Below are positions 27,601 to 33,185 of a DNA stretch of 64,000 nucleotides, piece after piece. The stretch spans positions 15,030,849 through 15,094,848 of the forward strand of contig OZ026606.1 of the NCBI GenBank assembly GCA_964020085.1. The letters are read 5' to 3'. This DNA comes from Micromussa lordhowensis (taxonomy: Eukaryota > Cnidaria > Anthozoa > Scleractinia > Lobophylliidae). The position numbers and the translations under genes were made by a program. Each line of letters begins with the position of its first letter. Position 1 is the stretch's first letter. The notes under the pieces were generated by a model. The model did no database searches. It was not told the origin of the DNA and worked only from the letters and a program-made list of their open reading frames with translations.

Positions 27601-30600
27601 TCACACTTCTCATTTACCTGCATTTTGGTTTTAAATTTTCTTGTCAAGATTGACATTTGATCTCTGAGAGTGGGATCACTGAGGCATTCTTCAAAGAACT
27701 CATCTTTTTCAGCATTTTCCTCACTCTCAAGGTCCATATAAAACCTAAAAAGAAAATGGGATAGTAAAAAATTGTTAGTGTTTCTGACACCTCAACACTC
27801 CAATAATATTATTATAATAGGATCCTTCAGATCAAGTTACATGTAAAGGTTGAGAATAGGTACATTGTTAGCACAATGCAGTCATCTTAGAGAATGCAAA
27901 CTACAGTAGGTTTTCGAAAGCCATTCTTTTTCATAGGCGTAGGGGCACTTTCAGACTTGGCGGGTGACCTTCTTGCAAAAAAACAAATTACACAATGCCC
28001 AAATGCGTGAGTTTTGAAATCAGAATGCAAAATTAATGCACTAAAATTGCATGAAAAACAAAAACGTTCACCTTTCTCACATCTAAAGAAACTGCCATAA
28101 TTACTCAAAAAGTAGTTACATCGAAAGGTTATATACTCAATGAACTCTATCAGCAGTCTCAGTTTTTGTCCATTTTTGCCCAAAAATTACATAATTTCTG
28201 TAGCTGGGGAACTGATGGGAAGCTGCAGCCCCCACCCTCCAGCTCATACACTTTTGTGCTTTTCATTGTTCTATTGATACTGTGATCTGAAGCTTAAGGT
28301 CACTAATGCTACAGAAGAAACTCCACCTTAAAAGGGAGATATTCACCTGTCTTTATGTTGTAGCTCTTCCCTAAGCGTTGCGAACTTGGTCCACTTGTAC
28401 TGGACAATTATATCACTTCTGTTTGAAATAGTAACTGACCTGGAATTTTACAAACTTGAGATTAATAGATCTATAAATTCCCACCTTATCTGACTTATAA
28501 TTATGTACTGTAGAATAAAATACATTGTACTCCTACCTTTATGCAATGCATATAACTATGATATATTCCAAAACTTGAGTAAAGGAACCATAGCCAGGAT
28601 GCTGTTGGAGAGGTTGTCCATCTCAACTATCTGAATTTTAAAACTTTTCATATCACAATTTCTTAGGATCCCCACATCGCTGTCAAAATTTTAATGGAAG
28701 CCAGATAATTCACTGTCATTTTATTCGCCTCTACATGCATGTTACTGTTTAAATGCCAATTATCAAATATCTCAATTTTACCTTTATATGTACTACTAAC
28801 AGGGCCTCATTAAAATACCTTTAACACCTAGATTACCCTACAAGCTAAACAAAATAAATTTCAGTTCATCTATCTCTCAGTTAGAATAGAAAATTTAACA
28901 GCAATCAAGCATGGAACCTCTTACTACCTGTAAAACATCTTTATCACAAATTTCAATATACTAAACAGCAAGTTAAGGGGGATATGGCTGCACAATAAGA
29001 AAGGATAGAGGTATTATCATACCTTTGGGAAGCACAGGAAATGAAGGTATTCTCCATTTTGACTGTGTTTTTATCCAGCCTGATGTTGTAGTCAATAGCT
29101 GCTCCATACAAACTTATAAAGATCTCTTCTCCTGGAATTTATATAAGTTTGTCAAAATTACATCAGTCATGCTCAAAGGTAAACACAAGGCAGTGCATAC
29201 TAATTTAGCCCCACATAGCACTTCTAAAACGTATTATGATCATGCCAAAGTTTGAAGTGAAGTGGCAAATGGCCATAAGAAGTGACAGCAATATTATGAA
29301 TCAGTACTTCTGCGGGTAAGGTAACATGCAAAACACTTGCGGCAGTGTTCAAACTACATGATGTATATACATTGTAGAACTCAGGTTGGGTATGTTTGGT
29401 TTGTTAAATTGTTAGAGGCAACTCAGTGTAAACTGTACGCAAGAAAATGACAGCACAGTCCAAGTTTGTTTTACTGTCAATGAAGGTGTGCCCTAATGCT
29501 GCATTTTGTTAGTAAAACAGCTGCTGATTCCTACATAAATATGTATCATACCTGTTTCATACTGAAGTATCATGTGGCTAGCATGGTCTCCAGTCTGCAG
29601 AGCCTTGAAGTCCACATGAATCTGCATGCTCTCCCCTATAGCCAGCCGACCACTGTCTGGTGTGACAAAGAAGGGCTCCTGTAAAGCCAGCTCAAACTTT
29701 GCATCACTGTTACCAACGTTTCGCACAAGGAGAGTCCTTGTGGTGGCATACTAAGTGTGAGAAATAGCAACATGGTCAGTGGTTAGGTTAGAGGGCAAAT
29801 TATACTTAAGCAATAGAGCACTTCTTCCATGTTTAAATAGCCTCACCTCAAACATGAGGGGGGTTTAGAGAATTCAAGACAGTTATGTAAAACCCGAGGC
29901 ACAGTCAAGAGTTTGCATAATTTTCAAGAATTCTCCCAACCTGCCAACCAAATACAGTGGAACCTCCATTTAGCAAACTTCTATTTAATGAAGACCTTTG
30001 TATAACGAACGATACTCTTTGCTCCAGTAATAGTCAAATATAATATGGAAAAGAACCTTGATAAAACCTTGTCATAGTGAACATCTTTTTTTCTAGTTCC
30101 TTGCCCTATCTTTAAATCGAGGTTCCACTGCACAAACAATTGCTTGGTAACAATTTTAAAGCAATCAAAATGTCTAACCTTGACTGGACAAGTGCCAAAG
30201 TTGATCTCATCAGGAAAATCAAGGATGGCCCTGGCTCCAACTGCCTTAACTGGTACAAGGAATTTTTCTCTTTCAGTGATGCAAATAAGTTCATGGGTGT
30301 AGTCCTATATGTCGAGACATATTATAAACATCTGTACATGACTCATGTCATTTGTATAAAAAATATATTTGTAGAAAACAAACAGAAGAATAAAATGAAA
30401 GTACATGTAGAAGTAAACTGTTTACAAGGCAAAAGTATCCCAATACATATAGTTTATCTTAACAATTTAATGAGTTTCCACAATCTGGTGGGTTCTTCAG
30501 TCATGTGACTTGACTTTGAATCAAGATGACTGTTGCTCTAAACATGACTTTAGCTTGTACTATTGAAATCAGAATCATTAATGCCGTCACTTTTCTCAAG

Positions 30601-32916
30601 ACTTCATGCCCTTTAGCCTGGATGAATGGTCAACCCCTTTGAAGTACTAAGAAATGATCATTCTAAGAATTTTTCTACTTTAAAGTTTGCGTAAGTTATA
30701 ACTCTGTTCTTTCAGCTGTTTTAACTTGAGGTCTAGCTAAATAATGGTTAATTACACACCTTTTTCTCATCAGGAGTGAACTGTACAATGAAGGTGGTGT
30801 CCATGCCAGGAGCCACTTTATGACCTACATCATGCGGACTGATGATCTTGAAGTACGGAGAATCAGTCTGAGTCACCTTAACCAGTCGGGCAATCTGAAA
30901 AGGAATACACAATACCACATTGGTTATTCTCTTTTTAGCTCGGAATGATTTTGTAATGATTTTTGCTAAGAGATATCTGCATTCTGCAGGACAATGAATT
31001 TTGTCATACAAAGTGGAAAGACACAAATCAATCACAGACAAACAAAACTAAAATTAATATACCTTGTCATTATTCCTCAGTTGTAAAGGAACCTGGTACG
31101 TCTCAAATGGTTTGAAATTTTGGAACACAATATCAGATGGAAATGGTTGAAACAAAGGCTCCTCTATATCCATGGTGGTAAACTATAACAAGTGAAGTAT
31201 TAATTAAATCAATGTAATAACACATGTCCCTATGGCCCAAACACCTAGATCTTTACAATGATGGTATTCATGGTATGGAGCCACCAGCAGTAATGTGATA
31301 CCCCACATCCCCCTTGGGATGGGATTCTCATCCATAACACATGTAACTCAATAACAATTTGATGGGTGCCCGAACAATTTACCACTACCCCCATATGTAG
31401 ACATGTATGTACTCCTTAGCTGACAGAAGAACTGTGATCTAGTAAAGTGGCTTGTTCCCACATGCAAGAATGATCCTGCCTGGCCCTAAACCCATACCCT
31501 TCAATCATGAGTCTAAGACATAACAATCACACCAACAGGCCCTCCCTTCACCCTAGCTACCAAACATGTGAGCATAGAGCAAATGTTTTTCTATAAAACA
31601 ATCCAAAACCATAATAATATTAGTGTGTGTGCTCAATGCTAAGCCTTTTTGCAAGTCTGATGAGGCTGAAGGGCGAATCAAAATTGACAATAAAATTGAA
31701 CAATTACATGTAACTAAATCTCTATTTATTTTGTGCCTGAAATCTGACTTTGGATTGTACATTGTCACTCTTACACAGCCAAAACCAATTGATCAGGACT
31801 ACAACAACCTGAATTAAACACCATGATTTATGCATAATATGGGATTTTCAATGCTAGTTTGCAGGCAAACGTCACTGGTTAATTTGAAATTCGAAACCTG
31901 GACTAGTACTCAATCTTGTACTCAATCAGTCAAAGCTAAAAGTCCCCATTATTTCTATGAGCTCTGACCTTCTGAAGAGTCTGCTCTGACATGTCCAGTA
32001 ATTCAATGATCTGAGGAACTCTCATCTCATATGTGAGCGTTAATCTTTCATCTGTGGTGAGCTGCATTTCAGCCATGTAAGCAGATGGTGCTTGCTACAT
32101 GGAATAAACAGACAATTTTTTCTCAATATCACTGTTTCACTAGGATATTTTTTATAACTGGTTGTTTAGCCCCGAAGTTGATTAGTCCCTCATCGTTTCA
32201 CCCCCACCCAGAAGTTGATTAGCCCACAACCAGAAATTGAAAACATTATTTCACGAGCTAATCAACTTCTGGTTGGAGGCTTACCAACTAGGATAGGATA
32301 AGGATCATAGTCAACTTGGGGGATAAACGACGGGAGCTAATCAACTTCTGGTTGGGGGCTAACCAGCTAGGAGATAAGTGATTTGGGGGCCTAACAACGG
32401 GTAACTATATTTCTTAGCACAAGACCACAAAACTAACTAATTGTACTGCAAATGTGCAGTGCATAATATTTATGATTTACTTGTACATGTAGTTACTACT
32501 TAATAGTCTTAGGCAGATTAAGAAAACAGTTCAATTCTCACTCAGCTTATGTGAATTTTTAGACTGCAGAATGCACTTATGCAGTTAATATGACCTAACA
32601 CTGATCGATGGCTGTGCAAAATGTTAGCTTGTCGAGTTTAAATATAAATGAATAGCTAGATAATTACATTGCGACTCTAATTTAAGCCCAAACTGCAATC
32701 ACGAAAGCGCCAATTATGATTTGTGCACGAGATTTATTTGTGCTAACTTCCATCAAGATTAGAATTCACCTTGTCATCTTCAAGACTGCCCTTCACAAGT
32801 TTAGGATTTCTTGGATGAACAACACGGCTTTTGAAGTTCGAAGAAACTGCCTTGCCCCCATAGCTCTCTCGTATAGTGGATTGAACTTCTCCGCGAAGCC
32901 CTCCTCCGCGAGGCAT
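207..32916 (-). CDS. HYDIN: HYDIN (ciliary central-pair protein), 5' part, 41 coding exons, continues past position 1
   Basis: HYDIN is a giant axonemal protein built of repeated ASH/MSP-like immunoglobulin domains; it belongs to the C2 side of the central pair of motile cilia and is needed for normal beating (family knowledge). Exons were placed by translating the minus strand, following human HYDIN order and requiring GT/AG borders and phase continuity. The sum is 6528 nt, exactly 2176 codons, with no stop. Recurrent 'L-x-F/Y-G' strand motifs mark ASH domains, e.g. in exons 5, 12, 15, 18, 21, 29, 35 and 38. A P-loop (GAPLSGKT, about residues 2001-2008) sits in exon 40, as in the vertebrate protein (about 5100 aa in human). 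The start ATG at 32916-32914 is the only one in frame upstream of the first conserved block. Introns 614-1094, 2231-2788, 22391-23130, 24059-24514, 24748-25170, 26009-26529, 28440-29022 and 30305-30759 show nothing recognisable beyond AT-rich sequence; the others carry the repeats listed separately. Mean spacing is about one exon per 800 bp. Confidence 0.95.
1095..1349 (-). CDS. HYDIN: HYDIN exon 40, P-loop nucleotide-binding insert
   Basis: Codons 1956-2041. AIARYLGIDLTAEGRAARNR leads into the Walker A loop GAPLSGKT and the helix AVCLAKMYGAALLTIDGVV, as in adenylate-kinase-like folds and vertebrate HYDIN. Acceptor is GCAG|ACAGCA; the next AG downstream would shift frame into a stop. Donor GCTG|GTAAGA. 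Confidence 0.95.
1555..1625. ncRNA. near-perfect 71-nt hairpin in HYDIN intron (miRNA-like candidate)
   Basis: The arms 1555-1584 and 1596-1625 pair over 30 nt with about three mismatches and an 11-nt loop. Cnidarian microRNA precursors are short hairpins with high arm complementarity (family knowledge), so a small RNA is possible; a tiny foldback element is the alternative. Nothing else is recognisable in the intron 1350-1929. Confidence 0.3.
1930..2230 (-). CDS. HYDIN: HYDIN exon 39
   Basis: Codons 1856-1956. MLRTMKGYDEYNTILLPPRQ matches human ILRKLKGYDSYNTLLLPPR; then a Lys/Glu/Ala coiled-coil run and a Gly/Ser-rich linker before the P-loop region. Leaves in phase 1 at GATG|GTAAGG. Confidence 0.94.
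2789..3028 (-). CDS. HYDIN: HYDIN exon 38
   Basis: Codons 1776-1855, phase 0. GNEPKLEFSSTLIEFGPVLP and VEIYSLEFDKQYLDEEK are strongly conserved with human HYDIN. Donor AAG|GTATAG. Confidence 0.95.
3143..3514. repeat. MITE-like repeat with terminal inverted motif
   Basis: Starts with GGCTCCGTTCACACT and ends with the inverted GGAGCAGTGTGGAC; inside, 'GTGTGGACGGAA' and 'TTTTGAAAACGGAG' recur several times in both orientations. Typical of a short non-autonomous DNA element. No coding potential. Confidence 0.5.
3610..3756 (-). CDS. HYDIN: HYDIN exon 37
   Basis: Codons 1727-1775, phase 0. HLRKKLRTEKPKPKHFEVMP and PGQRINVQVKFMPTEE match human LRQKLRAELKPKT and NVQVKFMPKEE. Confidence 0.93.
4082..4124 (-). 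CDS. HYDIN: HYDIN exon 36 (43 nt microexon)
   Basis: Codons 1712-1726, giving CDWSSEPPEEKKKK after the split Arg codon; aligns with human VPCEWFVQSQK. Acceptor GTAG|GTGTGA, donor AAG|GTATTT. Its length (3n+1) makes it frame-essential. Confidence 0.82.
4382..4414. repeat. homopolymer junction, poly-T then poly-G
   Basis: A run of T directly followed by a run of G in HYDIN intron 35. Such junctions are prone to length error in assembly. Confidence 0.8.
4652..5077 (-). CDS. HYDIN: HYDIN exon 35 (largest in window)
   Basis: Codons 1570-1712. ILDFGYVVYGTVRSHVVRVT and the strand GFGVELDRVRNLPGEPDNES form one ASH domain; DSLDFGVVECGNSKVM opens the next. The donor is CAG|GTGAAT at 4651; an earlier GTCAGG five bases upstream would make exon 36 read a stop at once. 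Confidence 0.93.
5102..5297. repeat. palindromic MITE
   Basis: Left arm AAGCCTTAGCCGTGTGTTAC followed by ACTGTGATAAAACAC is answered by the inverted GTGTTTTATCACAGTGTAAT then ACACGGCTTAGGCTT. Arms are about 55 nt. A related 'TGATAAAACA' motif continues to about 5375. No ORF of interest. Confidence 0.65.
5905..6050 (-). CDS. HYDIN: HYDIN exon 34
   Basis: Codons 1522-1570. LGVQMEIERLLVKQFALEQQ corresponds to human LQMEVERLIVQSYVLEHQ, a helical linker. Split Lys codon at CAA|GTAAGC. Confidence 0.92.
6156..6700. repeat. composite element: MITE nested in another inverted-repeat element
   Basis: Outer ends read CAGCCTCCATTTGGCG (6160) and the inverted TAATGGAGGCTATTG (6611), followed by a flank with GCAGTTTTGAAAATTGGGGA. 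Inside lies a second palindromic MITE at 6186-6303 with ends TTATTCC and GGAATAATTG. Related copies of the outer element occur at 40228-40475 and 57247-57800. Confidence 0.6.
6186..6303. repeat. palindromic MITE, TAACAATTATTCC family
   Basis: Arms contain TTGGATATGAAGTGAT and the inverted ATCACTTCATATCCAA around a GC-rich centre; ends are AACAATTATTCC and GGAATAATTGTT. Same family as 34182-34297, with partial copies at 6716-6752 and 43888-43940. Confidence 0.7.
7273..7476 (-). CDS. HYDIN: HYDIN exon 33
   Basis: Codons 1454-1521, phase 0. ITLTGEGVFPRVIFDLPPDK is the conserved ASH-domain end; the second half is charged and helical. Donor GAT|GTAAGT. Confidence 0.93.
7735..7906. repeat. pogo/Tigger-like MITE fragment
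   Basis: The right end on the minus strand reads CAGTTGAACCCCG with TA outside it, the usual terminal motif of pogo/Tigger elements; inside are repeated TATTTCGAACT motifs. The left end is not clean, so this copy is probably truncated. Confidence 0.55.
8027..8242 (-). CDS. HYDIN: HYDIN exon 32
   Basis: Codons 1382-1453, phase 0. VLHNTGKVGLNFVVLNVDSG and VKYLPGVPEKFEKTFQ match human LTNMGKVGFEF and VYYLPGVPEVFKRSFQ. Confidence 0.94.
8693..9574. mobile_element. 882-bp non-autonomous DNA transposon with CAGGG ends
   Basis: Perfect 14-bp terminal inverted repeats, CAGGGCTCAAAATA and TATTTTGAGCCCTG. The flanking 6-mers ATAGCT (8687-8692 and 9575-9580) look like a target duplication. Subterminal DNA is dense in GACCGGTC and CCGGAC motifs in both orientations. 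CAGGG ends recall hAT elements, but those make 8-bp duplications. No transposase ORF. Confidence 0.7.
9799..10008 (-). CDS. HYDIN: HYDIN exon 31
   Basis: Codons 1312-1381, phase 0. FDILPLYSTLHSQESQKIQF and GQASLVQYFFDRQVVDYGK match human FDILPLYG and GEASLVNYSFD. Donor CAG|GTAGAT. Confidence 0.94.
10808..11076 (-). CDS. HYDIN: HYDIN exon 30 (acidic, low-complexity linker)
   Basis: Codons 1222-1311. Most of it is Glu/Asp/Ser/Pro-rich and probably disordered; it ends LMGIGIDE, matching human LSIGIEE. Two overlapping donors are present (GAG|GTTGGT and, 4 nt downstream, TTG|GTATGG); only the first keeps frame with exon 31 (IFDILPLY). Confidence 0.88.
11694..11832 (-). CDS. HYDIN: HYDIN exon 29
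   Basis: Codons 1176-1222. VDFGCILNDTEVTQVVTVTN is nearly identical to human NFGCILNDTEVT. Ends in an acidic run (NKEEDE) that continues into exon 30. Confidence 0.94.
11867..12047. mobile_element. 181-bp TA-flanked MITE
   Basis: Ends CAGTCAACTCTC and GAGAGTTGACTG are perfect inverts with TA on both sides (11865-11866, 12048-12049), as for Tc1/mariner/pogo elements. Subterminal 'CGTAAGCGGACAGCTC' repeats on both sides. No ORF. Confidence 0.75.
12071..12292 (-). mobile_element. tRNA-derived SINE, copy 1
   Basis: On the minus strand the head resembles a class II tRNA (Leu/Ser type): A box TGGCCGAGTGG (12272-12282) and B box GGTTCAAATCC (12227-12237). A tRNA-unrelated body follows and ends in TAGCACAATAGTGCTAA, a small hairpin. 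A second copy is at 15220-15461. Confidence 0.75.
12536..12595 (-). CDS. HYDIN: HYDIN exon 28 (60 nt)
   Basis: Codons 1156-1175: NLNGEVFFPNLTFEMEK, matching human KLRGEVYFPNLQFEV. Phase 0 at both ends. Acceptor TCAG|GACTTC, donor AAG|GTATGT. Confidence 0.92.
12666..13061. mobile_element. 396-bp MITE with CAGTCAAACCTC ends
   Basis: Ends CAGTCAAACCTC and GAGGTTTGACTG are exact inverts; TA precedes the left end, the right flank is TC, probably a mutated TA. Subterminal GGTGGTCGC/GCGACCACC also pair. Tc1/mariner/pogo-like. Confidence 0.7.
13314..13442 (-). CDS. HYDIN: HYDIN exon 27
   Basis: Codons 1113-1155, phase 0. VLIQFDPSYKDDFVTRTAES and VSFKEHPQK; the latter matches human YREHPH. Donor AAG|GTAAAC. 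Confidence 0.92.
13599..14011. mobile_element. Penelope-like retroelement fragment with inverted terminal copies and 13-bp TSD
   Basis: AGTAACCTCCTAT occurs exactly at 13586-13598 and 14012-14024, a 13-bp target duplication. Inside are a ~43-bp tail and two inverted ~75-90-bp copies (from 13642 and to 14011), each carrying CTGATGA, a GGCT/AGCC stem and GAAAC, the core layout of hammerhead ribozymes that Penelope-like elements carry in their repeats. Variable-length duplication, an extra tail of about 35 bp and inverted terminal copies are Penelope traits. No reverse transcriptase ORF. Confidence 0.6.
14139..14294 (-). CDS. HYDIN: HYDIN exon 26
   Basis: Codons 1061-1112, phase 0. KQFMMHNVSSLPLTVVLKAS is a typical ASH strand-turn-strand. 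Donor TCG|GTGAGT. The Penelope-like insertion at 13599-14011 lies 114 bp downstream of this donor. Confidence 0.92.
14795..14945 (-). CDS. HYDIN: HYDIN exon 25
   Basis: Codons 1010-1060. QTVKERMFCHAIIGTSTGKE followed by VDVSAEFISPLLSFSQRDI. Acceptor AAAG|ACCACA, donor AAG|GTGAGG. Confidence 0.92.
15220..15461 (-). mobile_element. tRNA-derived SINE, copy 2
   Basis: Same order as the copy at 12071-12292: tRNA-like head near 15461 with TGGCCAAGTGG and GGTTCAAATGC, shared body (AACTGGTCAGCCTCCCAC), and end AGCACAACACTGCTAAATA. A segment of about 40 bp in the tail differs from copy 1. Confidence 0.7.
15658..15770 (-). CDS. HYDIN: HYDIN exon 24
   Basis: Codons 973-1010. Proline-rich start GVPPPADPPRPVFQLTPDRM, then HPGESQQVQLEGYCE. 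Split Ile codon at AAT|GTAAGT. Confidence 0.92.
16588..16726. repeat. palindromic MITE, copy A
   Basis: GGGTTGGAAGAATTCGAGAC is answered by the inverted TTTCGAGAATTCTACCAACC around GTTATGCAAACCC/GGGTTTGCATAAC. A diverged copy is at 29805-29945. It abuts the 11-bp-repeat block at 16729. Confidence 0.65.
16729..16812. repeat. 84-bp block of the 11-bp minisatellite, second locus
   Basis: By eye identical over 84 nt to 18223-18306. It ends 24 bp from the donor of HYDIN exon 23. Confidence 0.8.
16837..17110 (-). CDS. HYDIN: HYDIN exon 23
   Basis: Codons 881-972. INISDSQIQTVRLMAYGSGT and FTLMNSGRRPQQIYWTTEGF are clear ASH-domain strands. Its donor (CAG|GTAATA) lies 24 bp from repeat DNA ending at 16812. 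Confidence 0.94.
17590..17693 (-). CDS. HYDIN: HYDIN exon 22
   Basis: Codons 847-881. SLFSVEPAQGVIPPEDALKL fits human SLWTIEPSEGMVPPEDE. Split Lys codon into exon 23. Confidence 0.93.
17797..17949 (-). CDS. HYDIN: HYDIN exon 21
   Basis: Codons 796-846, phase 0. IQCVGEGPVVHVTPSHVDYG matches human LTCIGEGPVIFVHPSQVDFG. Acceptor ACAG|GGAGTC, donor ATG|GTAAGT. Confidence 0.94.
18114..18872. repeat. diverged minisatellite with 11-bp period
   Basis: Successive 11-mers such as ACCGAATGTCG, ACCGACTATCA, ACCGACTCTCG, GTCGATATCGG and, elsewhere, CACTTCACCGA-type units follow each other without gaps. Roughly 65 units, split by a non-repeat stretch near 18440-18510. The unit is close to its own inverse (TCGGTCGAT/ATCGACCGA). 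ORFs crossing it are by-products of the 11-nt period. Confidence 0.75.
19061..22197. mobile_element. 3.1-kb TTAA-flanked element with ~1285-bp inverted arms
   Basis: Arms 19061-20345 and 20913-22197 are near-identical inverts around a 567-bp spacer. TTAA stands directly outside both ends (19057-19060, 22198-22201), the target duplication used by piggyBac and Kolobok transposases. Ends start GACGATGGGACTGTAAATAT / GACGACGGGACTGTAAATAT. Mirror ORFs of up to 129 codons in the arms resemble no transposase I know. It fills most of HYDIN intron 20. Confidence 0.75.
22274..22390 (-). CDS. HYDIN: HYDIN exon 20
   Basis: Codons 757-795, phase 0. GIIQPHSFKEVPLHITAECL corresponds to human GVIEAHSTVHIPLVLETQ. 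It lies only 76 bp from the long inverted-repeat element in the next intron. Confidence 0.93.
23131..23178 (-). CDS. HYDIN: HYDIN exon 19 (48 nt)
   Basis: Codons 741-756, VVEDVTPILYSSPEPK, aligned to human SPVLYSS. Smallest phase 0/0 exon found; skipping would keep frame. Acceptor ACAG|GTTGTT, donor AAG|GTGAGG. Confidence 0.88.
23296..23431 (-). CDS. HYDIN: HYDIN exon 18
   Basis: Codons 695-740. TPILDYGRCFLHHPYELPV opens an ASH domain. Acceptor ATAG|ATGTGT, donor CAG|GTACAT. Confidence 0.93.
23958..24058 (-). CDS. HYDIN: HYDIN exon 17
   Basis: Codons 662-695. VDFVSTTVKKYEIALVVDVD and EEILSLPIIA end an ASH domain. Acceptor CTAG|GTGGAC, donor CAA|GTAAGA with a split Lys codon. Confidence 0.92.
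24515..24747 (-). CDS. HYDIN: HYDIN exon 16
   Basis: Codons 584-661. LVNTSLIPMTFNLRVPADG is conserved with human; the following stretch rich in Ser, Asp and Asn (about residues 613-635) is a variable loop. Acceptor GCAG|GTTTTG, donor AAG|GTAAAA. Confidence 0.93.
25171..25238 (-). CDS. HYDIN: HYDIN exon 15
   Basis: Codons 561-584. GSVIGPTFHFNIPKLKFGVV matches human GCVIGPTFHFNVPALHFGDV. Acceptor CCAG|TGGATC, donor ATG|GTAAGT. Confidence 0.93.
25588..25679 (-). CDS. HYDIN: HYDIN exon 14
   Basis: Codons 531-561. ILGDFKEVFEFAVEGSPERL parallels human ILGNFEEEFLVNVNGSPEP. Leaves after two bases of a Phe codon at CTT|GTAAGT. Confidence 0.92.
25877..26008 (-). CDS. HYDIN: HYDIN exon 13
   Basis: Codons 487-530, phase 0. 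VILCNKGDIDAVFQL and FSFSPAQGIVIPGGYQAIQ are standard ASH strands. Acceptor GCAG|GTTATT, donor CAG|GTAAAA. Confidence 0.93.
26530..26680 (-). CDS. HYDIN: HYDIN exon 12
   Basis: Codons 436-486. IYCDVTGRESRLPLRIRGDG is almost identical to human HYDIN; LDTLDIGDVF begins a new ASH domain. Acceptor TCAG|TTATGC, donor GAG|GTAAAC. Confidence 0.94.
26897..26964 (-). CDS. HYDIN: HYDIN exon 11
   Basis: Codons 414-436. EGEIWPNSQAEINIIFKPQE corresponds to the human GDVWPNSSAEITVYFNP strand pair. Donor AGAG|GTACAA splits an Arg/Ser codon. Confidence 0.92.
27203..27259 (-). CDS. HYDIN: HYDIN exon 10 (57 nt)
   Basis: Codons 395-413, VVNDDKMLYADSIVTIDPV, in the position of human DSKLFFNNVFTVEPLEG. Phase 0 at both ends, so skipping it would keep frame. 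Acceptor ACAG|GTTGTG, donor GTG|GTAAGC. Confidence 0.88.
27618..27744 (-). CDS. HYDIN: HYDIN exon 9
   Basis: Codons 352-394. DEFFEECLSDPTLRDQMSIL is a highly conserved charged linker between ASH domains. Acceptor TTAG|GTTTTA, donor CAG|GTAAAT, leaving phase 0. Confidence 0.93.
28347..28439 (-). CDS. HYDIN: HYDIN exon 8
   Basis: Codons 321-352. TISNRSDIIVQYKWTKFAT matches the human ITIHNRSNIIAHFLWKVFAT block. Acceptor CCAG|GTCAGT, donor ACAG|GTGAAT. Confidence 0.92.
29023..29131 (-). CDS. HYDIN: HYDIN exon 7
   Basis: Codons 285-321. ISLYGAAIDYNIRLDKNTV closes one ASH domain and opens the next. Acceptor CCAG|GAGAAG, donor AAAG|GTATGA; split Arg codon into exon 8. Confidence 0.92.
29552..29750 (-). 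CDS. HYDIN: HYDIN exon 6
   Basis: Codons 219-285; enters phase 0, leaves after the first base of a Gly codon. LLVRNVGNSDAKFEL and GESMQIHVDFKALQTGDH are the middle strands of an ASH domain. Donor CAG|GTATGA. Confidence 0.93.
29805..29945. repeat. palindromic MITE, copy B
   Basis: Diverged partner of 16588-16726: CTTAAGCAATAGAGCACTT start, AGAATTCAAGACAGTTATG and inverted CATAATTTTCAAGAATTCT. Confidence 0.6.
29955..30130. mobile_element. Tigger-like MITE
   Basis: Ends CAGTGGAACCTCCATTTA and TAAATCGAGGTTCCACTG are inverted; TA stands before the left end. CAGTGGAACC ends are typical of pogo/Tigger elements. Inside, 'ACGAACGATACTC'-type TIR-derived motifs only. A related right end may lie at 17992 (CAGTGGAACCCC). 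Confidence 0.7.
30179..30304 (-). CDS. HYDIN: HYDIN exon 5
   Basis: Codons 177-218, phase 0. TEREKFLVPVKAVGARAILD leads into the second ASH domain (INFGTCPVK). Acceptor TAG|GACTAC, donor AAG|GTTAGA. Confidence 0.93.
30760..30894 (-). CDS. HYDIN: HYDIN exon 4
   Basis: Codons 132-176, phase 0. IISPHDVGHKVAPGMD is nearly the same as the human block around VISPKDIGHKVAPG. Acceptor CAG|ATTGCC, donor AAG|GTGTGT. Confidence 0.93.
31063..31182 (-). CDS. HYDIN: HYDIN exon 3
   Basis: Codons 92-131, phase 0 at both ends. Carries DIEEPLFQPFPSDIVFQNF, the start of the first ASH/Ig-like domain. Acceptor ATAG|TTTACC, donor AAG|GTATAT. Confidence 0.93.
31969..32094 (-). CDS. HYDIN: HYDIN exon 2
   Basis: Codons 50-91, phase 0 at both ends. 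APSAYMAEMQLTTDERL and PQIIELLDMSE match the conserved N-terminal HYDIN segment. Acceptor TAG|CAAG; donor AAG|GTCAGA is weak but keeps frame. Confidence 0.92.
32163..32397. repeat. palindromic repeat built of CCAGAAGTTGATTAG motifs
   Basis: CCCGAAGTTGATTAG and CCAGAAGTTGATTAG on the left are mirrored by two AGCTAATCAACTTCTGGTTG copies on the right; outer GTTGTTTAGCCCC pairs with GGGGGCCTAACAAC. MITE in HYDIN intron 1. Confidence 0.65.
32770..32916 (-). CDS. HYDIN: HYDIN exon 1 (start codon)
   Basis: Codons 1-49, beginning MPRGGGLRGE and containing HPRNPKLVKG, like the PRNPKLV block near the human N terminus. Leaves in phase 0 at AAG|GTGAAT. No TATA box is evident upstream. Confidence 0.85.
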
Positions 32917-33185
32917 TATTGTGACAAAATTTTCCGTTCAATGGATAACTTTTACTTCCTTTAGGGTATCATTACCGATTTAAAATACGTTCAGTTTCCA
33001 GACTTTGTGCACTTTTTGAACAATTCATATCACAAAAACATTGCTGCCATTTTCTGAAGTTTGAGCGGGAGTTGTTGCCATGGATCTCGTCTGTGCTCCG
33101 GCGCATAAATTATCTAATTTTCCGCTGACCTTGGAGTGACGGCTTGACTTTGACAATGTTGTGACGAAATTCGACGAAATTTGTC

